Counted from the first letter of the stretch, positions 8,502 to 16,275 are shown. The stretch: 32,152 nucleotides of DNA from Actinobacteria bacterium Ga0077560 (GCA_001464275.1 LNFL01000076.1:1-32152); one strand, 5' to 3'. The notes: generated by a model not told the origin, from the letters alone. Program-made: numbers and translations.

Positions 8502-8755
8502 GCCTCCAGCTCGGCCCGCGAGACGAGGGTTCTGGTGCCCTCCTTGATTCGGGTGAGGTACCCCCGGGAGAGCAGGTCGTCGATGCGATGCCGACGGGCC
8601 CGGATGTAGTCCGCGGCCTCGCTGATCGTGAGGTACGGGGACTCCGGCGGTGGTGGCGCGGCCTGTGAGGCCACGATCTCCGCCGCTCGCTTGGCGATGA
8701 GCTCCACCTGCTCGGGGGACAGCTCGACCGACAGCCGAAGTGCGTCAGGTCCCAC
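8447..8755 (-). CDS. Excisionase-like helix-turn-helix protein (candidate RDF/Xis)
   Basis: 102 aa from the GTG at 8755, behind GGGGA. The start overlaps the end of the VirD4 gene (stop at 8745-8747) by 11 bp. The N-terminal third is a helix (LSVELSPEQVELIAKRAAEIV). Residues about 50-95, from YLTISEAADYI to SRAELEAYVRG, form the MerR/HTH_17 excisionase-type winged helix: helix, recognition helix with many Arg/His, and a wing with TRTLVS. Proteins of this kind bend DNA at att sites and turn integrases toward excision. It is the last gene of the transfer operon and runs convergent to int with overlapping 3' ends, so excision would be switched on together with transfer. The HTH is clear; the excisionase role is inference. 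Confidence 0.75.
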   Translation of the reverse strand: MGPDALRLSVELSPEQVELIAKRAAEIVASQAAPPPPESPYLTISEAADYIRARRHRIDDLLSRGYLTRIKEGTRTLVSRAELEAYVRGEVRLTRRAGRAAA

Positions 8756-10361
8756 CGGCGTCCCCGACCAGTTTCTTGAGCCCTCGCTCCTTGAACCATG
8801 GACGCAGGCGCAACATTGCCGGGGCACGGTCGCCGTAGAGCAGCAGGGCTTGGCCGGCGGGCAGTTCTCGCAGCGCGTTGACGGGGGCGAGGGGTTGGAC
8901 GCTGCGGCTGGTGGTGGTGCTTCTGCCCTGGTGGCCGTGGGTGGTGCTGGTGCGGTCGATCTCGAGGTCGCCGAGGGATCGGCTGATCTCGGTGAGGGTC
9001 TGGTGGTCGGCGATGCCTCCCAGGAAGACCCGGGCGCGGTGGTTGTTGAGGACGGTGCGGGCCCGGTCGCGGTAGACGTGGGTGATCTGCGCGGTGTCCT
9101 GGAAGACGGTGATCAGCTGCACGCCGGCGTCGCGGATCGGGGCGATGTGGGCGGCTTCGTCGAGCACGCACAGCAGGGGCCGCTCGGGGCGCTCTCCGCG
9201 GGCCCGGATGGTCTGGGTGTGGCGGATGATCTGGGTGGTGATGGCGGCGAAGACCGGCGCGAGGCGTTGCTGTTCGTGGGGTGGTGCGACCAGGAACACG
9301 CTGGCGCCCCGCAGGACACGTTCGGGAGTGATGTCGGAGTGAGCGAGGCCCAGAACGCGTTGGTCCCACCAGGCTGCGCAGACGGTGCGGGCCGTGAGGG
9401 TGACCGAGGAGCGGGTTCGGGGGTCGGTGCCGCGGACTCCGTCCCAGGCGGCCGCGGCGATTGGTTCGGCCTCCTGCAGCAGCTCGCTGACCTCGTCGTC
9501 GGCCGCCGGCCCGATGCTCAGCCAACGGACCACTGCTCCCATCCCGTCGCCGTGCAGGACGGCGGCGCGCAGCAGCGGGGCGAGGAGCAGTTCTGCGGAT
9601 GACCGCCAGAAGGATTCGTCGGTGACTCCGGCGGTACCGCCGCCGGCGCTCATCAGAGCGCGTGCGGTGGCTTGGGCGTCATCCCAGGTGGCCAGGTCGT
9701 GCAGGGGTGTCCAGCCGGCGCTGGGGTGGCCGCTGACCCCGATCGGGTCGTAGACCAGCACCGGCCCGAGGTCGGCGCGTCGGCGGTGGGTGACCTCTAG
9801 GACGTCGGGCTTTGAGCTGGTGGCAAGCAGCGGCCCGTCGTGTTCGAGGATCGCGGGGATGACCAGGCCGGTGGTCTTGCCGGACTGGGTGGGGCCGACG
9901 ACCAGCACGGAGTGCCGTTCTTCGGCGGCCACCAGGCGGCGTGCGTGGCGGCCGAGGATCACGCGGCCCCTTGTGGGGCCGGTGACCCGCAGCCCCCGGA
10001 GGTCCGTAGCACGGGCGAACCGGGCGCCGCGGCCCCGGGTCGTCTGGCGGAGCCGCGCCCCGGCTCCGACGAGGGCGCCTGTCGTCCCAAGCAGGACGAT
10101 CCCGCCCGCCGCGTACACCGCCGCCCGGCTCGGGCGCGTCTGGCGGACGGTTGGCGGCAGGGCGCCGGAGGGGTCGCCGCGGTGATTCCAGAGCCCGGGG
10201 ATCGCGCGCGCCGCCTCGCCTGGGGTCGGGGCATCGGTGCCGCTGCCGGAAATGAGACCCGCCAGGGCGAAGGTTGCCCACACGACCGCGATGGCGGCCG
10301 CGGCTCCCGCCGCGAGGGTCAGGGCGAGGGCCTGAACGGGCGTGATGCGCTGCGGGGTCAT
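8745..10361 (-). CDS. VirD4/TraG-type coupling protein
   Basis: 538 aa from the ATG at 10361, which overlaps the stop of the VirB4 gene (ATGA); a longer in-frame start is a shadow. Two hydrophobic segments (about 11-38 and 78-100) anchor the N-terminus. The RecA-like ATPase domain has Walker A GPTQSGKTTG (about 155-163), a substrate-loop stretch ATSSKPDVLEVT, VYDPIG, and Walker B LLCVLDEAAH (about 395), followed by QDTAQI and FLGGIADHQTL typical of TraG/VirD4. The protein would form the inner-membrane hexamer that hands the relaxase-DNA complex to the secretion channel. The relaxase is encoded on the same element at 16440. Confidence 0.93.
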   Translation of the reverse strand: MTPQRITPVQALALTLAAGAAAAIAVVWATFALAGLISGSGTDAPTPGEAARAIPGLWNHRGDPSGALPPTVRQTRPSRAAVYAAGGIVLLGTTGALVGAGARLRQTTRGRGARFARATDLRGLRVTGPTRGRVILGRHARRLVAAEERHSVLVVGPTQSGKTTGLVIPAILEHDGPLLATSSKPDVLEVTHRRRADLGPVLVYDPIGVSGHPSAGWTPLHDLATWDDAQATARALMSAGGGTAGVTDESFWRSSAELLLAPLLRAAVLHGDGMGAVVRWLSIGPAADDEVSELLQEAEPIAAAAWDGVRGTDPRTRSSVTLTARTVCAAWWDQRVLGLAHSDITPERVLRGASVFLVAPPHEQQRLAPVFAAITTQIIRHTQTIRARGERPERPLLCVLDEAAHIAPIRDAGVQLITVFQDTAQITHVYRDRARTVLNNHRARVFLGGIADHQTLTEISRSLGDLEIDRTSTTHGHQGRSTTTSRSVQPLAPVNALRELPAGQALLLYGDRAPAMLRLRPWFKERGLKKLVGDAGGT

Positions 10362-11578
10362 GTGTGCATCCGCTGGTCGGTGTCGACCAGCGGGGCCTCG
10401 GTGGTGGTGATGCGGTGTTCGATCAGCAGGGAGCGGCGGCCCACGCGCCAGAGGGCGGCGTGGGCGGGGAGGTCGGTGACCCGTTCGACCTCGCTGTCGG
10501 TGAGTCCCAGCAGGGTGCGGGTGGTCGCCAGGTCGGCGGGGTCCTGGCGGAGGATCACGACGGTCTCTGATTCGCTGAGCAGACCCCGGGCAATCTGCGA
10601 GACCCGCGATCCCTCGTCGCCTGCGGCGACCAGGTCGGTGAGTCGGTGGACGACCAGGATGTTCTGGACGCCGAGGCTGCGGGCGAGCTTCCAGAGTCGC
10701 TGCAGGAACTCGGCGACCGAAGGGTTGGCGACCAGTGCCCATGCCTCGTCGAGGACGAAGATGGTGCGGCGGTCCTCGGTCTGCAGGCGTGGCTCCAGCC
10801 ACGCGGCGACGCACGCCATCACGATCGGGCGGGCGGCGACCGGCACGCGGCTGATGTCGAACGCGACCACCGGCGCCGTGAGGTCGACGTCGATGCTGGT
10901 GGGGCCGTCGAACATCCCCGCCAGGGCCCCGGCGTTGAGGTCCCGCAGTGCCAGCGCGCATGCGCGTCCCTCAGCTGCCAGCTGCTCGGTGGTCGTGCCG
11001 AGTTCCGTGGCCGCGGCGGGTGTCGGCGCGAGGAGCGCCTCCCCGACCAGCGGCAGTGTTGGCGGGTCGGCGTTGCGTGCGGCGGCCTGCAGGGCGGCCG
11101 CGACTGCGGCGCGTTCCTCGGGTCCGAGGTCCCGGCCGAGGGCCGTACCCAGCAGGGCGGCCAGCAGGCTCACCCTGCCGGCCGGGGTGGTGCCGACCTC
11201 GAGTGGGTTCAGTCGTTGTGTTGCGCCGGGTTCGAGTCGGACCGGGTGGGTGTCGTAGGCCTCGCACAGCGGGGCGTATTCGCCTTTGGGGTCGACCACG
11301 ACGATCCGGCGGCCGAATATCGCCTGACGGTAGGCGTAGGTCTTCACCAGCGCGGACTTGCCGTGGCCGACCTGTCCGGCGATCACCATCGACGGTCCCC
11401 GCAGCAGCCCCTTGGCATAGAGGACCCACGGGTCGAAGCAGAACGCCGCTCCCGAGAATGCCTGCTGGCCGATCAGGCACCCCTCGCCCCCGAGCGCGCC
11501 TTCGGCCATGAAGGGGTAGGCGGCCTGCAGGTGGGCGGTGGTTGCGGTGTGCGCGCGTGGTGCAGACACGGCCCTCAT
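10358..11578 (-). CDS. VirB4-type conjugation ATPase (C-terminal motor part)
   Basis: 406 aa from the ATG at 11578, which overlaps the preceding stop (ATGA). Walker A is GQVGHGKSALVKT (about 66-78), followed by VVVDPKGEYAPL; Walker B is FVLDEAWAL (about 272); then QNILVVHRLTDL and a C-terminal LWRVGRRSLLIEH. These are VirB4/TraC motifs. A full VirB4 is about 800 aa; this one has only the ATPase half. The preceding gene (SCO6880-type) probably supplies the missing N-terminal domain, as in other actinobacterial elements. It energises pilus assembly and substrate transport from the cytoplasmic face of the inner membrane. Confidence 0.9.
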   Translation of the reverse strand: MRAVSAPRAHTATTAHLQAAYPFMAEGALGGEGCLIGQQAFSGAAFCFDPWVLYAKGLLRGPSMVIAGQVGHGKSALVKTYAYRQAIFGRRIVVVDPKGEYAPLCEAYDTHPVRLEPGATQRLNPLEVGTTPAGRVSLLAALLGTALGRDLGPEERAAVAAALQAAARNADPPTLPLVGEALLAPTPAAATELGTTTEQLAAEGRACALALRDLNAGALAGMFDGPTSIDVDLTAPVVAFDISRVPVAARPIVMACVAAWLEPRLQTEDRRTIFVLDEAWALVANPSVAEFLQRLWKLARSLGVQNILVVHRLTDLVAAGDEGSRVSQIARGLLSESETVVILRQDPADLATTRTLLGLTDSEVERVTDLPAHAALWRVGRRSLLIEHRITTTEAPLVDTDQRMHT

Positions 11579-13047
11579 CCGATCCCGCGGGAGCGCAGCC
11601 CCCGTCCCAGGGGCAGGGTGTAGGTGTGGGCGAGGGCCTGCTGGCCCCACATGCGGCGCAGGTCCAGGTGGACGCGGGCGGCGAGGGTGGTTACCTGCCG
11701 GCACTCATCCTCCAGCGCGGCCGGATCGTGGTGGGTGACGGTCACGTAGCCACTGAACCGGTACGGGGCGTGGCCGGAGACCAGTTCAGTCTCCTGCTCA
11801 TCAAGGGCCTGGCGGGCGCGCCTACGTCGGCCGGTCTGCCGCCATCCCCCTCGGGCCCGCAGGCTGTCGTCGTCATCGAAGGAGGCGGCGCGGCGTTCGA
11901 TCCCGCGGATCGCCCGGGCGGCATCCATCGGTTCCATGACCACGCTCACCGCGCGGCGCACGCGGTCGGAGAGCAGCAGTGGGGCGAGCACGTCGCAGCC
12001 GACGTCCAGGCGTGGCCACTCGCTGATCCAGAACGTCGCGTGGTGAAAGCCGTCGGTCCGCAGGGTCCCCCAGGTCACCTCGGCGGCCATCGGTCCGGGG
12101 TCGGTCGGTGCGATGCCGTCGGGGCCCTGGTGGGCGGCTCGGTGCGCGGAAGTCATGGTGGTTGTCGGGTCGAAGCCGGTGCGGATGTGGGTGGCAAGCT
12201 GCCGTGGGCTGAGGGCCCCGGCAACGGGGATCTCATGGGAGGAGAGCTCGGCCGCCAGTCCTTCGAGTTCCCGCAGGAGCACGACCTCGTGACCCAGCTC
12301 GCCTCCGCCGGCGCGGCGGATCGCGTGCTGGGCGCGCCGCCGATCGACGCTGACGGCCACCAGGATCTGGTGGCCCACCGAGGCGGGGCCAGCGTCCTGC
12401 AGCAGCGCGACGTAGCTGGCGACCGCCGGATGGGTGACCTCCAGGTGGACGTGCTCGGCGAACCACGCGCCCAGCTCGTCCACCGGTTGGTCGGCGGTGC
12501 GCTCGACCCATTGGACCCGAGAGACCACCGAGCCGCGGGAAGCGAGACCGGCGAGGATCTGTCCCCACCCGGCCACACGCCGTTCCCGCTCGGCCCCGTC
12601 GAGCAGCAGGAACGCCGTCGGCCGTACCTCCAAAACACCTGTCAGCAGTGTGCCCTCGCGGACCGCGCCCACCTCCCCGCCCTGGCTGGGGATCGCGACG
12701 AGCCGGCACCCGGACAGCGCGGCCGGCAGAGAGCACTCCCCGGCCGGCGGGCACGTGTGGCAGTACCGGTGACGGCCCGCCACCCGGCGCACCGCATGGG
12801 CGCCGGTCAGCTGGGCCCAACCGAAGGCCGTCCCGCCCGCAACGGGCAGGAGCGCTCCGATGCAGATCAGGACGCTGAGCGCGGCACCGGCGAGGACCTG
12901 CGGGGGGCTGTCGCGGTTTGCCGCCGCCACGAGCACGAGGGCCGCGGCCCCCAGGGCGACGATCTGGGAGAGGTGCAGACCCAGCACCGGGCCTGGTTCC
13001 AGTGGCCCGAACCGGTAGCGCTCACGGCGGCGGGTGTCGGTGCTCAT
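11575..13047 (-). CDS. SCO6880-family T4SS protein (PrgI plus VirB4-N-like)
   Basis: 490 aa from the ATG at 13047; longer in-frame codons upstream lie inside the VirB6 gene and are shadows. The N-terminus (RRERYRFGPLEPGPVLGL, then two close hydrophobic segments at about 25-65) is the PrgI-like inner-membrane hairpin. The long soluble remainder (HRYCHTCPPAGECSLPAAL..., WGQILAGLASRGSVVSRVQWVERT, GYVTVTHHDP) has the layout of SCO6880 proteins of Streptomyces elements, which I take to correspond to the VirB4 N-terminal domain. A Cys-x2-Cys-x5-Cys cluster (CHTCPPAGEC) just after the hairpin could bind metal. It is immediately followed by the VirB4 motor gene with ATGA overlap. Confidence 0.8.
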   Translation of the reverse strand: MSTDTRRRERYRFGPLEPGPVLGLHLSQIVALGAAALVLVAAANRDSPPQVLAGAALSVLICIGALLPVAGGTAFGWAQLTGAHAVRRVAGRHRYCHTCPPAGECSLPAALSGCRLVAIPSQGGEVGAVREGTLLTGVLEVRPTAFLLLDGAERERRVAGWGQILAGLASRGSVVSRVQWVERTADQPVDELGAWFAEHVHLEVTHPAVASYVALLQDAGPASVGHQILVAVSVDRRRAQHAIRRAGGGELGHEVVLLRELEGLAAELSSHEIPVAGALSPRQLATHIRTGFDPTTTMTSAHRAAHQGPDGIAPTDPGPMAAEVTWGTLRTDGFHHATFWISEWPRLDVGCDVLAPLLLSDRVRRAVSVVMEPMDAARAIRGIERRAASFDDDDSLRARGGWRQTGRRRRARQALDEQETELVSGHAPYRFSGYVTVTHHDPAALEDECRQVTTLAARVHLDLRRMWGQQALAHTYTLPLGRGLRSRGIG

Positions 13048-13052
13048 CCCTG

Positions 13053-14180
13053 CTACCCGCCGATCGGGATGCGCGGGTTGCCAGGACGCACCGACGCACC
13101 GCTGAGTGGGCGCACCGGCACGGGGCGCGCGCCCTGGATGCGGGCCGAGACCGCGCCCCAAGCGGTGCGGCCCCCGGACCGGGCGACGCCGGGGGCGCCC
13201 TGCCAGGTCGCTCCCATCCGGCCGCGGTGCAGGTTCGCCGCGTCGATCGCCAGGGGCATCAGCGAGAGCACGACCAGCGGCGTGATCGCCGCCATCAGGA
13301 ACATCGCAGCACCGGCAAGGACCGACTCGAGGCCGTCGCCGCTGGTGATCGCCGCGATCCCGAGGGCGAGGGTCTCGATAATCACCAGTTTGCTGATGAT
13401 CAGGGCGGCCAGCAGTTCCACCAGGCGCTTGGCCCACGCCTGGGTGACCGGCCATACCAGCCCGGCGAAGAACAGCGGCATGAACACCACGATCAGCTGG
13501 ATCGCGGCGTCCCGGACGATGAGCTCCACCCACACCAGCAGTCCGGCGGCGAGCATCAGCGCCCCGGCGATGATCGCCATCAGCACCGGCACACCCGCCG
13601 CGCCCAGGGCGTCCGGGAGGCTGCGCTGCAAGGCTTCCAGGTCAGTTCTCAGGCCCTCTGCCTGGTTGGCCGAGATCGCGTCGGTGACCTGCACCAGCCC
13701 GGTCGTCGCGACTCCGATCAGCCCGGTGAGGATCGCCGCGGCCGGCAGGTAGACACCGAGGACGCGGACGATCGCGGCGGCGTTGCCGCGCATCAGCGCC
13801 TGGGCGATCGCCAGGATCACGAACGGCACCACGAACAGGCCGCCGGCCTGGGTCATCGCGCGGGAATGCTCGGCGACGTACCCATCGAACCGCGGGGCGG
13901 TGGTCTGATCGACGGCGGTCAGCAGACGCTCCAGGAACCACCCGAGCCCCGAGGCAATCGAGTCCCGGACACCGCCCAGAAGTGCGTCCACGCCGGCGCT
14001 CGCCACCGAATCCACCGCATCACCGACGGCACCTACCGCCGCGCACGCAGCCGACACCCCAGGGACCGTGCAGACGGCATCAACCGGCCCCGGCAGCGCC
14101 GCCGCCCGGTCCGGGGACGCGGCCAATGCGAATGCCCCGAGGGCCATCAGCACCGCGAAGAACAACGCAGCCCGAGTCAT
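13053..14180 (-). CDS. VirB6/TrbL-like polytopic T4SS channel protein
   Basis: 375 aa from the ATG at 14180 (ATGA overlap with the VirB8-like gene). A signal-like first helix (ALFFAVLMALGAFALAAS) is followed by a periplasmic/exterior stretch containing two cysteines (CTVPGVSAAC). At least six hydrophobic helices follow, such as GGLFVVPFVILAIAQALM, VYLPAAAILTGLIGVATTGL, VLMAIIAGALMLAAGLLVWV and AGAAMFLMAAITPLVVLSLM. The tail is Gly/Arg/Pro-rich and cytoplasmic. Size, topology and position between VirB8-like and PrgI/VirB4 genes match VirB6/TrbL channel subunits. A 5-bp gap separates it from the next gene. Confidence 0.85.
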   Translation of the reverse strand: MTRAALFFAVLMALGAFALAASPDRAAALPGPVDAVCTVPGVSAACAAVGAVGDAVDSVASAGVDALLGGVRDSIASGLGWFLERLLTAVDQTTAPRFDGYVAEHSRAMTQAGGLFVVPFVILAIAQALMRGNAAAIVRVLGVYLPAAAILTGLIGVATTGLVQVTDAISANQAEGLRTDLEALQRSLPDALGAAGVPVLMAIIAGALMLAAGLLVWVELIVRDAAIQLIVVFMPLFFAGLVWPVTQAWAKRLVELLAALIISKLVIIETLALGIAAITSGDGLESVLAGAAMFLMAAITPLVVLSLMPLAIDAANLHRGRMGATWQGAPGVARSGGRTAWGAVSARIQGARPVPVRPLSGASVRPGNPRIPIGG

Positions 14181-14854
14181 CCCAGCCGCCGGAAGTCGGC
14201 CTCATCGGCGGCGAACGCTGCCGGCGGCGTCTCGGCACCAACGCGGGCCACGCCCGGAGCCGGACCAGGCGTGTCGGGCCCGAACGAGGCCACCCACCAT
14301 CTCCCCAACCGCCAGACCAGGCGGACGTGACTGGTATCCCAGCTCGCTACCACCCCGCGGGCGGCGGTGCCGACCAGGGTCACCTTCCAGACCGCGATGA
14401 CCGCGGCCCGGCTCGACCACCCCTCCACCCGGTACCCGAGGGCTCCCGCCCGCAGGACGCGACGCTCAGGACTGACCGGAAGGGCGGCCGCCATCGCATT
14501 GAACGCGGTGGCGTACCGGGGCCCCAGCTCTCGTGCGAGGCCCGGCCCGCCGAGCTCAGCGAGCACGGTCTTCGCCGAATCTGGCTCAGCCAGGAGCTCG
14601 CGTGACCCCAAGCGCTCAACCGCTCGCGCCGCGAACCGCCCAGCGCCCTCGGGCAGACGCACCGACTCCGGCGCGGACCCGAAGGGTCTCAGCACCGGCG
14701 GTTCAGGGGGGATGGAAACCCGTGCGGGTCGCTCTAAGTGGGCCGGCACCGACGAGAGCGACCGGGGGCCGTTGTTCCGGCTGCCTGCGACGTAGCCGCC
14801 GACAGCGGCAGCGACGCTCGTGGCAGCCACGACCAGGGCAATGGAGCGCCTCAT
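14177..14854 (-). CDS. VirB8/TcpC-like T4SS protein
   Basis: 225 aa from the ATG at 14854, which overlaps the upstream stop (ATGA); a GTG at 14866 is the only longer choice. One transmembrane helix (about 5-25, ALVVAATSVAAAVGGYVAG) is followed by a Pro-rich linker and a domain of about 120 residues. That domain contains ALGYRVEGWSSRAAVIAVWKVTL and SHVRLVWRLGRWWVASF, the strand pattern of the NTF2-like VirB8/TcpC fold. It would sit at the outer face of the membrane and bridge channel and motor parts. The family call rests on fold-type pattern, size and gene order. Confidence 0.75.
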   Translation of the reverse strand: MRRSIALVVAATSVAAAVGGYVAGSRNNGPRSLSSVPAHLERPARVSIPPEPPVLRPFGSAPESVRLPEGAGRFAARAVERLGSRELLAEPDSAKTVLAELGGPGLARELGPRYATAFNAMAAALPVSPERRVLRAGALGYRVEGWSSRAAVIAVWKVTLVGTAARGVVASWDTSHVRLVWRLGRWWVASFGPDTPGPAPGVARVGAETPPAAFAADEADFRRLG

Positions 14855-15231
14855 CCGAAGAGCCACCCGATGACGGCCGGCGCGATACCGAGTCCCAGCG
14901 CGGCCATGCCCGAAGCCACGAGCCCACCCTTCGCCCAGTCAGACGAGCGGCCCGCGATGTAGCTCCATCCGAGCCATCCCAGGCACACGAACGACGCGGT
15001 CAGCGTGAGCAGGAACGCGCCCCAATAGGTGAGGTCCACAAGGTTCGTGAACTTCCCGACCCCCGGGAACCCGTGCGCATTGCGGGATGGCGTGTAGCTC
15101 TGCCCCAGGGCGCCAGGCGCGGCGACCAAGAGCCCCAGCGGGGCGCAGATGAACCCCCCGCGCAGCCTTGCGGCCAGCCTGCGACTCGCGCCGCCAGCAA
15201 CGGCCACGTCCGTGGCAACCGGCTCCAACAT
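14851..15231 (-). CDS. Small membrane protein, VirB2/TrbC pilin candidate
   Basis: 126 aa from the ATG at 15231, chosen because GGAGGT lies just upstream; a longer start at 15288 would overlap the promoter and is unlikely. The layout is that of VirB2/TrbC pilins: a hydrophobic signal-like segment (about 25-43, ending in APGALGQS) that could be cleaved, then two transmembrane helices (about 68-92 and 103-125) joined by a short charged loop (GRSSDWAKG). It is the first gene of the T4SS operon, downstream of the shared promoter motif and a 5' leader hairpin. Pilins vary greatly in sequence, so this is a topology-and-position call. Confidence 0.65.
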   Translation of the reverse strand: MLEPVATDVAVAGGASRRLAARLRGGFICAPLGLLVAAPGALGQSYTPSRNAHGFPGVGKFTNLVDLTYWGAFLLTLTASFVCLGWLGWSYIAGRSSDWAKGGLVASGMAALGLGIAPAVIGWLFG

Positions 15232-15252
15232 GTGACCTCCGCTCCACTCTCT

Positions 15253-15270
15253 GCGCCGCAGAGGCGGCGC
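15253..15270 (-). promoter_or_regulatory. 5'-leader hairpin of the T4SS operon
   Basis: GCGCCGC (15253-15259) and GCGGCGC (15264-15270) form a perfect 7-bp stem around AGAG. It lies right at the predicted 5' end of the transfer-operon mRNA and 21 nt before the first start codon. It could stabilise the message or modulate translation. Confidence 0.5.
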
Positions 15271-15309
15271 CCTACTTGGAACGGTCACCCGGCCGGCGAA
15301 TCCGGAGTG
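15271..15309 (-). promoter_or_regulatory. Shared promoter-like motif, copy A (T4SS operon)
   Basis: Read on the minus strand, CACTCCG (15309-15303), 14 bp, then GTGACCGTTCC (15288-15278). After GTT come 8 nt ending in G, and transcription would start near 15271. Orientation points to the VirB2-like gene, whose ATG is about 40 nt away behind GGAGGT. The same pieces with identical spacing occur upstream of the relaxase and of the sigma-factor operon. Confidence 0.7.
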
Positions 15310-15333
15310 ATCACTTCCGCGCGAAAGGGAGGC

Positions 15334-15362
15334 GGCTCAGGCGCGCCGCACGCGCCTGAGCC
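15334..15362 (+). repeat. Perfect 12-bp hairpin with CCGCA loop (copy 1)
   Basis: GGCTCAGGCGCG (15334-15345), loop CCGCA, CGCGCCTGAGCC (15351-15362). The same loop and the same inner CGCG pairs recur in the hairpin at 15542-15572. Both copies are followed at 9-12 nt by TGGAGTTGA (here 15374-15382). No T-run follows, so it is not a classical intrinsic terminator. Confidence 0.85.
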
Positions 15363-15541
15363 ATGCGCCGACGTGGAGTTGATCGCCGACGCGACCTCAG
15401 CATCTGGTACCGCCGCGCGCGCCACCACCCGCCAAGAGGCCCTTGAGACACCCACGATCGAGAACCGCGCGCTGGCAGCGGCACCTGAGGGTGCCGGCCA
15501 CGGTCACACACATGCACTCGGCCACTCGAGTGCCCACCCCG

Positions 15542-15572
15542 GGATCTGGCCGCGCCGCACGCGGCCAGATCC
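15542..15572 (+). repeat. Perfect 13-bp hairpin with CCGCA loop (copy 2)
   Basis: GGATCTGGCCGCG (15542-15554), loop CCGCA, CGCGGCCAGATCC (15560-15572). It is followed by TGGAGTTGA at 15581-15589, which here serves as the ribosome-binding site of the winged-helix gene. Outer stem bases differ from copy 1 but change on both arms together, the signature of a conserved structure. Confidence 0.85.
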
Positions 15573-15591
15573 GAACGGAATGGAGTTGACC

Positions 15592-16167
15592 ATGCAGAAC
15601 CTTGCCAACGCGCCACTTCCCGCCGCTCCCGCCGACCATGACGAGGTCTGGGCGCAGCTGGCGGTCATCGCGCGCCGCGCCGACCGTCTGCGCTCACAGA
15701 TCGCAGACGCGGCAGCGGCAGACGGGGCCACCTGGTCCCCGGTGATGTCCGCACTGACGACCACCTGCCGGGAGCTGCGCTCGGCGCTTGCCGCCGTGCC
15801 CGTCTCGACATCCGCCGAACAGTCCCGCCGGGTGGTCGTGATCGGGGACCTGCGGGTCTGTCGCGACTCCCGCGATGCCTGGTTGGCCGGACGGCGGCTC
15901 AACCTGCCGCCCAAGGTGTTCGGGGTTCTGGAGCAGCTAGCGGCGGACCCCTTCCGGGTTCACCCCAAGCAGGAGTTGCTGCGGTCCGTGTGGGACTGGC
16001 AGGGCACGATCACCCGGACGCGGTCCCTGGACACCCAGGCGAGCCGCCTGCGGCGGGCCCTGCGCGACGCCGACCCGAGCGGGCGGGCGTGGGTGGTGAA
16101 CCGCTGGGGGGTCGGGTACGCGCTTCTGGCGGCCGACCAGGGCGCCGCGCCGGCGGTCGCAGCCTGA
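15592..16167 (+). CDS. OmpR/PhoB-type winged-helix regulator without receiver domain
   Basis: 191 aa from the ATG at 15592, with GGAG 6 nt upstream; an ATG at 15580 in the same frame is possible. Residues about 15-70 are helical and charged (DEVWAQLAVIARRADRLRSQIADA...). From about 80 to 180 lies a Trans_reg_C winged helix: VVVIGDLRV, WLAGRRLNLPPKVFGVLEQLA, HPKQELLRSVWDW, SLDTQASRLRRALRDA and VNRWGVGYALL, with the recognition helix around DTQASRLRRAL. There is no receiver or kinase nearby, so its input is unknown. OmpR-type proteins bind tandem half-sites, and the CGGAGTG/CACTCCG half-sites at the three element promoters are candidate targets. The frame stays open far upstream across the hairpins, but that part looks non-coding. 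Confidence 0.85.
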   Translation: MQNLANAPLPAAPADHDEVWAQLAVIARRADRLRSQIADAAAADGATWSPVMSALTTTCRELRSALAAVPVSTSAEQSRRVVVIGDLRVCRDSRDAWLAGRRLNLPPKVFGVLEQLAADPFRVHPKQELLRSVWDWQGTITRTRSLDTQASRLRRALRDADPSGRAWVVNRWGVGYALLAADQGAAPAVAA

Positions 16168-16183
16168 TGGATGGCCGACGGCT

Positions 16184-16205
16184 CCGGACCATGGAAGAGG
16201 TCCGG
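16184..16205 (+). terminator. Possible stem-loop terminator after the winged-helix gene
   Basis: CCGGACC (16184-16190) and GGTCCGG (16199-16205) form a 7-bp stem around an 8-nt loop, 17 bp after the stop codon. No U-tract follows, so termination would be weak or of the actinobacterial I-shaped type. Confidence 0.4.
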
Positions 16206-16275
16206 CGCCTGCCCCACCCACAGGACCAAGACCGCCGCGCGACCGCAGTCCGAAGGCGGACTGTTCCCCGTCCGA

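Larger units (their letters stand above)
15232..15591. other. Divergent control region rich in inverted repeats
   Basis: A gene-free stretch of 360 bp between the T4SS operon (minus) and the winged-helix regulator (plus). It contains a leader hairpin (15253-15270), a promoter-like motif toward the T4SS operon (15271-15309), the palindrome AGTGATCACT (15306-15315), two long perfect hairpins with identical loops (15334-15362 and 15542-15572), a 7-bp hairpin CGGCACC/GGTGCCG (15479-15496) and the palindrome CACTCGAGTG (15523-15532). This density fits a regulatory or transfer-origin region. Confidence 0.7.

Noticed and set aside
11542-13752. A 736-codon plus-strand open frame across the T4SS genes
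   Set aside because: Low-complexity composition and no domain; the opposite strand carries the T4SS ATPase and SCO6880-type genes with ATGA overlaps.
15363-15446. Arg-rich 27-codon ORF after the first CCGCA hairpin
   Set aside because: No ribosome-binding site, and Arg-rich composition is what random frames give in this base composition.
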